DNA of 64,000 nucleotides from assembly GCF_025860405.1 (NCBI RefSeq), contig NZ_CP063785.1:5333390-5397389 (forward strand). The letters are read 5' to 3'. The position numbers were made by a program, and so were the translations under genes. This stretch comes from Tolypothrix sp. PCC 7712. GTDB lineage: Bacteria; Cyanobacteriota; Cyanobacteriia; Cyanobacteriales; Nostocaceae. Below, in pieces: positions 1-8,471 of this stretch; the first letter of the stretch is position 1, and each line of letters starts with the position of its first letter. Below the pieces are notes generated by a model. The model was given only the letters and a program-made list of their open reading frames with translations, was not told where the DNA came from and searched no databases.

Positions 1-1854
1 ACTATCTACACGACAGAAGGGACTTTTCTCTACGGTAATGCTGTCGAGTTCCATACCTACAGCTACAGCTTGACTGAAGGTTTGAGCTGCTTGGAAGGCG
101 TTGGTGACGGCAAAGTTAAGGGCGCGGTCTTGAGATGTTGTTCCTAAGTTGCGGAGGTCGTAGTAAATGCGGTTGAGGAAGCCATCTAAGGTCTTACGGA
201 TGGTTTCTTCATCAGCTGCTCCAGTTTCAGCTTGCACTGCAGCTAGGGCGGCACTGACTAAGTTGTTAACTTTCCAACCATACAGACCGCGAGTGCTTTG
301 GGGTTCAATTACAGGAACTACTTGACCAGAAAACAGTTTGACGGTGCGTCCGGTGAGGATACCAGGTATGCTGACGCGCTCAACATATTCGGCATCGCTT
401 TCTGGTTGGATTTGACCTGCCAAGAGTTCGTGCAGGGCGCGGTAAGATTCAGCCGCAAAGGGGCCACTGGGGTCGATCGCATAAACTGGGGTAAGTTCTA
501 TATTCAGTGTCCAAATTAGCGATCGCGCTTCGGAAATATTATTGTCTAAGTAATCCACCATTTGACGCGCATCGTAGGGATTCGCTGGCACCATCACCCC
601 ACTGCCTAGATCAAAGGGAGGCATTAATTGCTTAAATGAGTCTCTACGAGCTTCTGTACCAAAGTCGTAACCCAGTGTTCCTAAGGCGTAGACTAGACGA
701 CCAAGATCGGCAAGTTCGCTAGGAGCTTGGCTAGGGGTGACGGAGTTAGCGGTGAAGTTAGGCATAGTTGATTGTTGGTTTACTGGGATGGGAAATGATT
801 GGATTAATTCTTGTAAGTTGGGAGTATTGCTGGGGATAGACCCAACAGATCCAGAGCTAGTTGCAGGTTGCCCTGATGTGCTAGCCACTTCTGTGGTACT
901 GCTTAAGCCACCACCACAACTACAACCAGCAGTTTCCACTGCCGACGCACCAACTGATGTGAATTCCTCAGACATCTTTCCTCCTTTTAATAACGTTATG
1001 GCTCCAGGAATATTCAGTTTACCTGCCAGACACCGTTTGTCCTCTTCTGTCAAGTCTGCATCGCAGGGTAAAGCACTCTGCAACAACAGTTGACGAATTT
1101 TATGGGGGTCAGGGGTTTCTCCCTGCTCTCGTTGAAGACTCAGCAGCATAGCTGCTACACCTGAGACAATAGGAGCAGCAAAGCTTGTACCACTGAGGCG
1201 CTGAGTACCACCACCAACTTTAGCTCCTGGGATATTCTCACCAGGAGCAAGAATACCTTGATTTTGATAGGTTTCACCCCAGTTGCTAAAATCCAGTGGT
1301 TTACCATTCGCATCCATCGCTCCCACCGCTAGTACAGAGGGTAAAGCAGCAGGCACATGCAAGCAATTGCAACCATTGTTACCAGCTGCAGCGACGAGTA
1401 AAACATTGTTCTCTTGGCACAGACGGACAGCATTTTGTAGCCACCCATCAGATTCGCCATATTCGGTCAGTTGACCTCCACTGATATTGATGACGTTTGC
1501 ACCAGCATTGATGGCTTGTTCAATTCCCCGCGCTAAATCTAGTTGGGTAGCCCGACGGCGATCATCAGCGAAGACTGGCACAATTATCCCCTTGCATTGG
1601 GGTGCGATTCCCTCTACTGGACTGCCCGGTTGCCCAAAGATAATGCTGGCTACATGAGTACCATGAGCAGACATACTGCCATCAATCTGAGCATCTTCTT
1701 TAACCAAACTGGGCAAACACTTTAAGTCTGCGCCTTGGAAGCAAGAATGAGCTAGGTCAACAGGCCCATCCAAAATTGCTACGCAGATTTGGGAATCACC
1801 AAGGCTTTTTGCCCATAGTGCTTGCATTCCTGCTATTTCTCTGGGATCTGGCAT
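1..1854 (-). CDS. PatA/PatG-family subtilisin-like protease (3' end beyond window)
   Basis: An S8 subtilisin-type serine protease, read on the minus strand from an ATG at 1854 with an in-frame TGA about 50 bases upstream. The frame stays open to base 1, so at least 618 residues are present and the C-terminus is cut by the window edge. The catalytic triad is visible: Asp29 in AILDGPVD, His64 in AHGTHVAS and Ser224 in SGTSFAAP. The C-terminal half, after a Cys/Gly-rich linker (CSCGGG near residue 310), is not subtilisin. It resembles the extra domain of the cyanobactin maturation proteases PatA/PatG, which cut leader peptides from, or macrocyclise, ribosomal peptides. No cyanobactin precursor was recognised; the DNA upstream holds an 84-bp tandem repeat. 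The family call is good; a role in cyanobactin synthesis is unproven. Confidence 0.8.
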   Translation of the reverse strand, partial: MPDPREIAGMQALWAKSLGDSQICVAILDGPVDLAHSCFQGADLKCLPSLVKEDAQIDGSMSAHGTHVASIIFGQPGSPVEGIAPQCKGIIVPVFADDRRRATQLDLARGIEQAINAGANVINISGGQLTEYGESDGWLQNAVRLCQENNVLLVAAAGNNGCNCLHVPAALPSVLAVGAMDANGKPLDFSNWGETYQNQGILAPGENIPGAKVGGGTQRLSGTSFAAPIVSGVAAMLLSLQREQGETPDPHKIRQLLLQSALPCDADLTEEDKRCLAGKLNIPGAITLLKGGKMSEEFTSVGASAVETAGCSCGGGLSSTTEVASTSGQPATSSGSVGSIPSNTPNLQELIQSFPIPVNQQSTMPNFTANSVTPSQAPSELADLGRLVYALGTLGYDFGTEARRDSFKQLMPPFDLGSGVMVPANPYDARQMVDYLDNNISEARSLIWTLNIELTPVYAIDPSGPFAAESYRALHELLAGQIQPESDAEYVERVSIPGILTGRTVKLFSGQVVPVIEPQSTRGLYGWKVNNLVSAALAAVQAETGAADEETIRKTLDGFLNRIYYDLRNLGTTSQDRALNFAVTNAFQAAQTFSQAVAVGMELDSITVEKSPFCRVDS

Positions 1855-2042
1855 TGAATTTGAGTAAAGGGGTAACAGGATAAGAGAGCGATCGCAATTT
1901 TCTCAGAACAAGGTCATCTCACTTTTTGGACTAGGTTCCCCAACCATAAAATCAATAATATCTTTACCATCCAGCAAGATAATTACTTGACTTTTAAATG
2001 TATGGTCACTCTCCTTTAAACGCGGAGTCGAACCTCGTCTCT

Positions 2043-2463
2043 TAATGGATTAGGTCTAAATGATTTCAATTAACAAGTTGCCAATCCTCCAACAAAATCA
2101 GGCAATAGAAACGTCTTTCCCTCATTTAATGGATTAGGTCTAAATGATTTCAATTAACAAGTTGCCAATCCTCCAACAAAATCAGGCAATAGAAACGTCT
2201 TTCCCTCATTTGATGGAGTAGGTCTTAATGATTTTAAGTAACGAGTTGCCAACACTACAACAAAATCAGGCAATAGAAACGTCTTTCCCTCATTTGATGG
2301 AGTAGGTCTCAATGATTTTAAGTAACAAGTTGCTAATATTGCCGCAAAATCAGGCAATAGAAAACGTCTTTTCCTCATTTGATGAAGTAGGTCTAAATGA
2401 TTTCAATTCACAAGTCGCCAATCCTACAACACAATAAGGCAATAGAAACCGTCTTGCCCTCAT
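2043..2463. repeat. 84-bp tandem repeat, about five copies
   Basis: Five head-to-tail copies of an 84-bp unit. Equivalent positions lie at 2043, 2127, 2211, 2295 and 2380, giving periods of 84, 84, 84 and 85. The unit contains the block CAAAATCAGGCAATAGAAAC and ends with a CCCTCATTT block. The period is a multiple of three, so copies keep frame with one another. On the minus strand two and a half copies stay open (2154-2378, with a recurring LLPDF segment), but the other copies carry a TAA in that frame. It is either non-coding repetitive DNA or the decayed remnant of a repeat-containing gene. It lies just upstream of the PatA/PatG-type protease gene. Confidence 0.85.
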
Positions 2464-2552
2464 TCCATTCACTAGGGGTAATCGTCTCTCCCTAGATGCG
2501 GATTGTGGGAATTTTTTTTTCAATTCAATCTACATACATCCAGCTTTAGGTC

Positions 2553-2879
2553 ATGAAACAATCAGTTACCGAATCCAATCAATCGGCAATACTGAGTTAT
2601 TTATTATATATTCTCCATCAATCAGATATAAACCTTGACGAGACAAAGCTTGTATATCTTTTTTCAGAGAAGTTTATTAGCTCTTTGCAATACTTTCTTA
2701 AAGTAAAAGCGCTATTGCAACTATCCCAAGAATCACAAATAACATTGTTTCTTGGTAAATATATGCATTTATACTTTACCTCTATATGCGTGTTTTTCAT
2801 GCAGATTGTGCTGAAAAACACAATTTTCTGCTTGTTGAATACAATCCTATTATTCAATAAAAAATTCAAGGACATTTAA
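2553..2879 (+). CDS. doubtful small hypothetical protein
   Basis: An open frame of 108 codons in AT-rich DNA, with hydrophobic stretches in its C-terminal half. There is no clear ribosome binding site before the ATG and no family is recognised. The opposite strand is open over nearly the same interval, which is usual for low-GC non-coding DNA. It is recorded because it is the only candidate gene between 2.5 and 3.7 kb. Confidence 0.15.
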   Translation: MKQSVTESNQSAILSYLLYILHQSDINLDETKLVYLFSEKFISSLQYFLKVKALLQLSQESQITLFLGKYMHLYFTSICVFFMQIVLKNTIFCLLNTILLFNKKFKDI

Positions 2880-3092
2880 TATCAATTTACAATCATGCTT
2901 ATAGCTTGATTTTATGGCATGAATACATGATAATAAACGATTACTCATTTTTCTGTACTTTCTCCTATTCGTGAGAGTTTAGAAGAAATGCAAATTGGTC
3001 AACAAGAGTAGGAAAAGAAAATCAATCCATTTTGGTGAGTACTTTCCGCAAGGCTTTGACCGTGCCGATTTTAGATTGCCGATTTTAGATTT

Positions 3093-3290
3093 TTTGGTTC
3101 ATGCTCCGTCCCTAGTGGAGCCACTCTCGTGGGCGGGTTTCCCGACTTGAGCGGACTGCCGTGGGAACCCCCCTTCAGGTGAATCCTTCGGATACGCTAC
3201 GCGAGCGCTAGTCGCCTGTAGAGGGAAACCCTCCCGCAGCGCTGGTCTCACCGCAACGCACTGGCTCCTCAGCACTTTCAAGTCAGCTAT
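3093..3290. repeat. GC-rich interspersed repeat
   Basis: A markedly GC-rich block inside AT-rich surroundings, with phrases such as GGGCGGGTTTCCCGACTTGA and CGGATACGCTACGCGAGCGC. These resemble highly reiterated intergenic repeats of Nostoc-type genomes. Short palindromes such as GCTACGCGAGCGC suggest stem-loops. The 60-codon open frame across it on the minus strand is a by-product of base composition. Confidence 0.5.
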
Positions 3291-3334
3291 TCACGCCAGG
3301 TTTTGGCACAACCAAACATGAAAATCTGTCTTTC

Positions 3335-3416
3335 CCATGCCCCATGCCCCATGACGGCAGTTGCTCCACTTGGGGAGACCCCAAGACCGCACTGCCTCCC
3401 CAATGCCCCATGCCCA
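3335..3416. repeat. short tandem heptamer repeats (CCCCATG type)
   Basis: Runs of CCCATGCCCCATGCCCCATG and, after a 50-base gap, AATGCCCCATGCCCA. Short tandemly repeated heptamers of this kind are typical of filamentous cyanobacterial intergenic DNA. The same motif recurs near 8083 and 29700. Confidence 0.75.
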
Positions 3417-3782
3417 TTTTCAAGCTAGAGGGCTAAATAAAAAACGACAACTCCATCGCCAGACGGAGAAGAAAACTATGCAATACTGCTCGGTTAAGGA
3501 TTTTCAACTCGGAATTTGGTTTGGGGAAAAGGTGAAAGGGTAAGGGTTAAAGGTTTTTTCTTGTCCCTTTTCCCCTTAACCGACAAGTATTGGAAAACTA
3601 TGTCTTTGAGTTGTACCTAACTCAGTAATGGCTACCTATAATTTATTCATGCTTTACAGCAACTCAATCGAAAAGTCTAGCAAAATTGTAGCAATTTTGA
3701 CATTAATTAATATTAGGACTGGCAGAATTGGGAAAGAGCAAACTGTAACTCAGTATTTTTGTTTGCAACAGAGGAGAAATCA

Positions 3783-3989
3783 ATGGCTGAAATTCCTACT
3801 GGCGGTCAAATGCTCTGGAAATTGGAAGGAGACGATCGCGCTTTGTACCTGCGGCATAATTCGTCAGAGCCTTGGCGGCCGTTTGAGGAATTTCCGCAGT
3901 ATGTTCTACCTGACCCCCAAGGATTTTCTAAAGGTATTGCTACCTTTCTCGCTTTGCTGAAAAAGGATTGGACAGCGATTAAATCATAA
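3783..3989 (+). CDS. small conserved-looking hypothetical protein
   Basis: A 68-residue protein beginning MAEIPTGGQMLWKLEG. The ATG at 3783 is chosen because a strong ribosome binding site (GAGGAG) lies seven bases before it; a longer frame beginning at a TTG at 3759 is less likely. The product is soluble and rich in aromatic residues and Pro/Gly (WRPFEEFPQYVLPDPQGF), with no signal peptide or membrane segment. I do not recognise a family. The good start signal and balanced codon use suggest a real gene. Confidence 0.6.
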   Translation: MAEIPTGGQMLWKLEGDDRALYLRHNSSEPWRPFEEFPQYVLPDPQGFSKGIATFLALLKKDWTAIKS

Positions 3990-3991
3990 GA

Positions 3992-4024
3992 AGGGAACAG
4001 GGAACAGGGAACGGGGAACAGGAG
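3992..4024. repeat. short tandem repeat GGGAACA
   Basis: Four or five tandem copies of a GGGAACA-type heptamer directly after the stop of the small gene at 3783-3989. It belongs to the same class of short tandem repeats found elsewhere in the window. Confidence 0.7.
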
Positions 4025-4068
4025 ATAGGTTTGAATTGTTTGTTCTCTTTGTTCCCATCATCAAAATT

Positions 4069-4881
4069 TCATACAGATATACTTTCCAGACTGGCGCGTG
4101 TGGTACGACGGGTTAAAGCATGAGGTGTATCTAGCTCTTGTGCAGGTTGACTAAGGAGGCGCGATCGCATCTCATCAGTTAGCCCCTGAACATGGGTAAA
4201 GTCTGCGCCTGCAATGCTTTCCATCTGCTCGAACTCAACGCCAGTCAAGTCTGCTGCTCTTAAATCTGCTCCTGCTAAGTTGGCTCCATTTAACCGCGCA
4301 TTGCGTAAAGATACTCCAGGTAGCCAGGCTTTGCGTAAGTCAGCCTGAGTTAGCCGTGCGCCCTGAAGATTAGCCCGAGTTAGATCGGCCCCACCTAAAT
4401 ATGCTCCCAACATACTTGCACCCTGCAAATCAGCATGACGTAAGTTAGCTGTATTCAGCTGGGCACCATTCAAATAGGCATTTGGCCCAATCGCTCCAGA
4501 GGATTTGTAATTAAAGCCTTCAGGAAACAAAGTTTGGCTATCATATCTTGCACCTAGTAGCTTAGTGGTGGTCAAATTAGCTCCGCGTAAGTCTGCACCA
4601 CTCAAATCGGCTCGGTACAGACAAGCTCCCTCTAAATTGGCATCCTTTAAAATTGCTTGGCACAAATCCGCTGCTCGTAAATCAGCACCACTGAGATCTG
4701 CTGCACTCAAATCTGCTTTACTGAGATTCCCCCGAATCAAAGTAGCTTGATGCAAATTGGCTCTTTGTAGTTCTAAACCACTAAGGTTGAATTGATATAA
4801 ATCTTTCTGGATGAGAGCAACCCCTGCCTTGAGGACAGCCAAAACCTCTTGGGGTGTCTTATGAGTCTCCCTGCTGATCAT
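4069..4881 (-). CDS. pentapeptide-repeat protein
   Basis: A 270-residue protein made largely of pentapeptide repeats of the A(D/N)LxxADL type, for example ADLSAADLSGADLRAADL. There are two repeat blocks (about residues 35-115 and 135-215), separated by a short insert containing YDSQTLFPEGF, and a non-repeat tail. Pentapeptide proteins fold into a right-handed quadrilateral beta-helix and are very numerous in cyanobacteria. Most have no known function, and no gyrase-protection role can be read here. No signal peptide is visible, so it is probably cytoplasmic. It is divergent from the bilin lyase gene that starts 105 bases away. Confidence 0.9.
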   Translation of the reverse strand: MISRETHKTPQEVLAVLKAGVALIQKDLYQFNLSGLELQRANLHQATLIRGNLSKADLSAADLSGADLRAADLCQAILKDANLEGACLYRADLSGADLRGANLTTTKLLGARYDSQTLFPEGFNYKSSGAIGPNAYLNGAQLNTANLRHADLQGASMLGAYLGGADLTRANLQGARLTQADLRKAWLPGVSLRNARLNGANLAGADLRAADLTGVEFEQMESIAGADFTHVQGLTDEMRSRLLSQPAQELDTPHALTRRTTRASLESISV

Positions 4882-4986
4882 GGATTGAAATCATGAGATT
4901 ATTTAGGGTATTGTACCGCGACCTATCTACACTCAATAAAAAGGATGAAGTGTGAAGTGAGTTCGCACTTCATTAGAGGAGCAGTT

Positions 4987-5574
4987 ATGCCTTTTGTACA
5001 ACCAATGACCATGATGGAGTTTTTTCACAAGAGTGAAGGAGTCTGGTTTACCCAGCGCACGGTGCATCACTTTGATGCAGTGGCGGATCAGTCAGGAGAA
5101 TCAAAGCTTTATGTGCAAGTAATTACACTCGACGATCCACGGGTGAAAACAATTTGCGAATCTCAAGGTATCGATCCAGCTAGTGCGAAGGGAGGCGCTA
5201 GCTTTATGTGGCAAGAACACGACGACGATCGCGAACCAAATCCGGATCAAGCTGCTGTCTTAATTGATGTCCCAGATGATGAGACTGGGCGATCAGGAAA
5301 ATTGCTACGGAACCAAGGCTATGTAGAAAGAATTCCAGTAGTTAGCCGTTACTGGTTTGGACAAGATGGTATTTTGACCATCGATACTGAATATGAAACC
5401 AACCAAGGTCAAGAACGCTGCTGGTTTATGACCGATGATTTTCGGATACGTGTAAGCACGGTAAGAATGATGAATGGAGTATATTTAATGACTTACTGTT
5501 CGGAAAGACGCTATTTGACAGAGGCGAATTTAGCCCAAATGGTACAACAAAATTTATCTAGAGCTTCATCATGA
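4987..5574 (+). CDS. CpcS/CpeS-family phycobiliprotein lyase
   Basis: A 195-residue member of the CpcS/CpeS (CpcU/CpeU) lyase family, which attaches bilins to cysteines of phycobiliproteins through a ten-stranded calycin barrel. Family marks visible are the opening MMEFFHKSEGVWFTQRTVHH, the central YVERIPVVSRYWFGQDGIL and the C-terminal CSERRYL. The ATG at 4987 is preferred because GAGGAG lies seven bases before it; the frame extends 14 codons upstream to another ATG without a good site. The nearby pebA and pebB make phycoerythrobilin, so PEB attachment is plausible. CpcS, CpcU and CpeS subtypes cannot be separated by eye, so no symbol is given. Confidence 0.85.
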   Translation: MPFVQPMTMMEFFHKSEGVWFTQRTVHHFDAVADQSGESKLYVQVITLDDPRVKTICESQGIDPASAKGGASFMWQEHDDDREPNPDQAAVLIDVPDDETGRSGKLLRNQGYVERIPVVSRYWFGQDGILTIDTEYETNQGQERCWFMTDDFRIRVSTVRMMNGVYLMTYCSERRYLTEANLAQMVQQNLSRASS

Positions 5575-5748
5575 TTGTCAATAGATAATTGGGAACAAAT
5601 GTACAGCAGGTTAAAATTGAAAAAGCACTTTATTCCCCTCATATTCAGAAAAATCATGATATGCGAGTTGGGAATTTTCCCACAGATTTTAGAAGTTTTA
5701 GGACTTAATTATGTAAAAAAATAATTCTAATTTGAGGATGCGATCGTA

Positions 5749-6315
5749 ATGGTACAAGCTACAAATACAATATTTACCTTAGAAGAGTTTCTTAAACTAC
5801 CAGAAACTCAGCCTAGCCTAGAGTATATCGACGGACGAATCATTGAAAAACCTATGCCTCAAGGAAAACATAGCACGATTCAAGGAGAACTATGTCCGAG
5901 AATCAATTCTGTTGTAAAAGTCCAAAAGATGGGTTGGGCTTTTCCAGAATTACGCTGCACATTTGGTGGACTTTCTATAGTTCCTGATGTTGCTGTATTC
6001 TCCTGGGCAAGGCTTCCTGTAGATGAAAATGGTGATATTGCCAATACATTCACTATCGCACCTGACTGGATAATCGAAATTCTTTCCCCTGAGCAAAGCC
6101 ATACAAAAGTTACAAAAAAAATCTTACATGCTCTCAACCACGGTACACAAATGGGATGGTTAATTGACCCTGATGAACGATTCATTGCCGCTTATCCTGC
6201 GGGAAGACAACCTATACCGTTTGAAAATAGTAATGTTGTTTTGCCAGTACCAGATTTTTGTAGTGGGTTAGAGTTGACCGTAGGTGAGATTTTTGGGTGG
6301 TTAAAAGTGAGTTGA
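5749..6315 (+). CDS. Uma2-family (DUF820) putative endonuclease
   Basis: A 188-residue protein of the Uma2/DUF820 family, which is vastly amplified in cyanobacteria and has a PD-(D/E)XK restriction-endonuclease-like fold. Typical features are the start FTLEEFLKLPETQPSLEYIDG, a central PDVAVF that supplies the acidic residue, DWIIEILSPEQS and the following lysine-rich segment. The C-terminal block VPDFCSGLELTVGEIFGWL is also typical. A biological role is not established for most members. It sits between two bilin genes with its own spacing, so it is probably an independent unit. Confidence 0.85.
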   Translation: MVQATNTIFTLEEFLKLPETQPSLEYIDGRIIEKPMPQGKHSTIQGELCPRINSVVKVQKMGWAFPELRCTFGGLSIVPDVAVFSWARLPVDENGDIANTFTIAPDWIIEILSPEQSHTKVTKKILHALNHGTQMGWLIDPDERFIAAYPAGRQPIPFENSNVVLPVPDFCSGLELTVGEIFGWLKVS

Positions 6316-6463
6316 TCATTGGAATGGCGATCGCATCCTCTAGGTATTGCACTATGCACCTGCGGCTAACGTTAAGGATCGTTACTTTGTTTAACATATT
6401 CGAGACGGCGAATTTGTGAATCCCGTATTCTCTGGGATTAAGGCAAATTAGTCTCTAACTTTT

Positions 6464-7195
6464 ATGTATAAGTGCTTCCTTGAGCATCTGGAACAATCGC
6501 TTTTGCAACGGTTTACATTGGAGAGTCGCCCCATTCCCCCAGGACTAGACTATCAGGTGAGCGATCGCGGCAGAAATCCCGCCACAATTCAGAGTTGGTG
6601 CTATCAATGTCCAGAGTTGCGGAAAATTCGCTATACATACATCGACGCAGGTGCAAGCGCCCAGATTATGAATAGTGTGATTTATCCCAGTCATCACTAT
6701 GATTTGCCCTTACTCGGCATTGACTTTCTGTCATTTGGTCAGGTGAAGAATCTGATTGTGATGGATTTCCAGCCTTTATTTCAAGATGAAGCCTATTTGA
6801 AGAAGTATATCCATCCATTGCAGACCTTGCATGATAAGTATCCAGACTTAGCACAAGGCTTAGAAATGAAATTTTATGATGCTAATCAATACTTTTCAAA
6901 ATATCTGTTGTTTGCCAAAACCGATCCAGAGACAGTGAAAACCAGAGTATTTGAGGCATTTAAAGACTATCTAAACCTTTACTGGCAGATGCTAGCCCAA
7001 GCTGAACCTCTAATTGATCAGTCAGACATTCAACGGATTGTCAAAGCTCAAAAAGACTACGATCAATATAGTGCCGATCGCGATCCGGCATCTGGTTTGT
7101 TTAGTAGCTACTTTGGACATCAATGGTCAGAGCGATTTTTGTATGAATTTTTGTTTGAAGATGCTGTGCCATTAGCAACTGTTGTAGCCAAATAG
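6464..7195 (+). CDS. pebA: 15,16-dihydrobiliverdin:ferredoxin oxidoreductase
   Basis: A 243-residue ferredoxin-dependent bilin reductase. PebA reduces biliverdin IXalpha at the 15,16 double bond to 15,16-dihydrobiliverdin, the first step to phycoerythrobilin. Assignment to PebA rather than PebB rests on the N-terminal layout and on the C-terminal block YDQYSADRDPASGLFSSYFG followed by WSERFLYEFLF, which matches my memory of marine Synechococcus PebA. The central YDLPLLGIDFL and MDFQPLF segments are typical bilin reductase signatures. The gene is 84 bases upstream of pebB on the same strand, the usual pebAB order. The ATG lacks a strong ribosome binding site. Confidence 0.92.
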   Translation: MYKCFLEHLEQSLLQRFTLESRPIPPGLDYQVSDRGRNPATIQSWCYQCPELRKIRYTYIDAGASAQIMNSVIYPSHHYDLPLLGIDFLSFGQVKNLIVMDFQPLFQDEAYLKKYIHPLQTLHDKYPDLAQGLEMKFYDANQYFSKYLLFAKTDPETVKTRVFEAFKDYLNLYWQMLAQAEPLIDQSDIQRIVKAQKDYDQYSADRDPASGLFSSYFGHQWSERFLYEFLFEDAVPLATVVAK

Positions 7196-7279
7196 GAATT
7201 TACATCTATATCCTCCCAAAATAACTTTGGTGATATTTAAATTTTGAATTTTGAATTTTGAATTCGGAGCGAAGCGAAG

Positions 7280-8029
7280 TTGACTCTCTATCAGCCATTT
7301 TTAGATTATGCGATCGCGCTTTTGCAAGAACGGTTGAATTTGCAGCCTTATCCCATCCCCACTGGATTTGAGTCTAAGCAAGCAACAGTGGGCAAAGGCA
7401 AACATCAAGAGGAAGTCTTAACTACTAGCTATGCTTATCAAAGTAGCAAACTCCGGCAAATTCGAGCCGCCCATGTACAAGGTGGTAAATCACTTCAGGT
7501 ATTAAATTTCGTGATTTTTCCCCACCTGAATTATGATTTACCCTTCTTTGGTGGAGATTTAGTGACTTTACCCGGAGGACATTTAATTGCCCTCGATATG
7601 CAACCCCTATTTCGGGATGATTTGGACTATCAGGCAAAATATACCCAGCCTATTCTGCCAATTTTCCAGACACATCAGCAGCATCTACCTTGGGGGGGCG
7701 ACTTTCCCGAAGAAGCCCAACCCTTTTTCTCTCCCGCCTTTCTCTGGACGCGCCCGCAGCAAACTGAGCTAGTAGAAACTCATGTATTTGCAGCCTTCAA
7801 AGACTATCTAAATGCCTATCTAGATTTTGTTGACCAAGCGCAACCGATAACCGACTCTAAACATTTAGCAGAAATTGAACAGGCGCAACTGCGTTATCTC
7901 CGCTACCGCGCCGAAAAAGACCCAGCAAGGGGAATGTTCACCCGTTTTTACGGTACTGAGTGGACAGAAGAATATATCCACGGCTTTTTGTTTGATTTGG
8001 AAAGAAAGCTCACATCAGCTATCAAATAA
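7280..8029 (+). CDS. pebB: phycoerythrobilin:ferredoxin oxidoreductase
   Basis: A 249-residue bilin reductase that converts 15,16-dihydrobiliverdin to (3Z)-phycoerythrobilin, receiving substrate from PebA. PebB-type marks are YDLPFFGGDLVTLPGGHLIA, EEAQPFFSP followed by LWTR, and the C-terminal YRAEKDPARGMFTRFYG then WTEEYIHGFLFDL. The only start near the conserved N-terminus (TLYQPFLDYAI) is a TTG at 7280, with GGAG about a dozen bases upstream, so a TTG start is likely. It is probably co-transcribed with pebA; the 84-base gap contains a TTTTGAAT octamer repeat. Confidence 0.92.
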   Translation: MTLYQPFLDYAIALLQERLNLQPYPIPTGFESKQATVGKGKHQEEVLTTSYAYQSSKLRQIRAAHVQGGKSLQVLNFVIFPHLNYDLPFFGGDLVTLPGGHLIALDMQPLFRDDLDYQAKYTQPILPIFQTHQQHLPWGGDFPEEAQPFFSPAFLWTRPQQTELVETHVFAAFKDYLNAYLDFVDQAQPITDSKHLAEIEQAQLRYLRYRAEKDPARGMFTRFYGTEWTEEYIHGFLFDLERKLTSAIK

Positions 8030-8079
8030 AGCAAAAACTCCAGGGCTAGAAATTAATAAGAGAATCAGCAAACAAATCT

Positions 8080-8112
8080 CCAATGCCCAATGCCCAATGC
8101 CCCATGCCCATT
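8080..8112. repeat. short tandem repeat CCCAATG / CCCCATG
   Basis: Four consecutive copies of a CCCAATG-type heptamer between pebB and the next small gene. Same class as the repeats near 3340 and 29700. Confidence 0.75.
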
Positions 8113-8197
8113 TTCAAAAAGTTTTGTTTGTTGGTAACTGAATCTGAGAAAATCTAACAAGGGTATTTTAAATCTAATTTTAGGAAGCACAATCAAG

Positions 8198-8437
8198 ATG
8201 ACTGATACTACAGAACTCACTGCAAACGCTCCAGCCAGCTCTGAAGAACTGAATTTAGCGATCGCAGAATTGGAAGAATATCGGGAACGTCTAGTTAACG
8301 ATACCTTGTCAATGGCACAAAAAGCTAAAGTGATGAAGGCACAAGCACTTGCTAGTCTAGAACCTCAGCTGGCTCAATTAGACGCAACTCTTGAGTCTCT
8401 ACGCCAGCAGCAGTCTACGCTGACATCTGGTAATTAG
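8198..8437 (+). CDS. small helical protein in the pebAB-lyase gene string
   Basis: A 79-residue acidic protein. A short Ala/Ser/Thr-rich N-terminus is followed by one long, probably coiled-coil helix (ELNLAIAELEEYRERLVNDT, then repeated A/L/Q heptads). I recognise no family. It lies on the same strand 168 bases after pebB and 34 bases before the HEAT-repeat lyase gene, so it is likely to share a transcript with one or both. Its position suggests a phycoerythrin-related accessory role; this is inferred from context only. Confidence 0.6.
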   Translation: MTDTTELTANAPASSEELNLAIAELEEYRERLVNDTLSMAQKAKVMKAQALASLEPQLAQLDATLESLRQQQSTLTSGN

Positions 8438-8471
8438 AGGATTGAAAAATAGCGGTGATAAGGAATTTGTG

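Larger units (their letters stand above)
2880..3782. other. repeat-rich stretch without a supported gene
   Basis: About 900 bases without a supported gene. It holds AT-rich DNA to about 3090, then a GC-rich interspersed repeat (separate entry) and heptamer repeats (separate entry). From 3420 to 3770 is unremarkable DNA leading into the small gene at 3783. Confidence 0.5.

Noticed and set aside
2018..2045. tRNA-like GGTTCGA segment on the minus strand
   Set aside because: The bases on either side cannot pair as a T stem and no acceptor, D or anticodon arm is present.
3099..3281. 60-codon minus-strand frame in the GC-rich repeat
   Set aside because: It coincides with a repetitive GC-rich block and lacks a start signal.
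4565..4750. Lys/Ser/Ala-rich plus-strand frame
   Set aside because: It is the antisense of the pentapeptide repeats; its periodicity is inherited from them.
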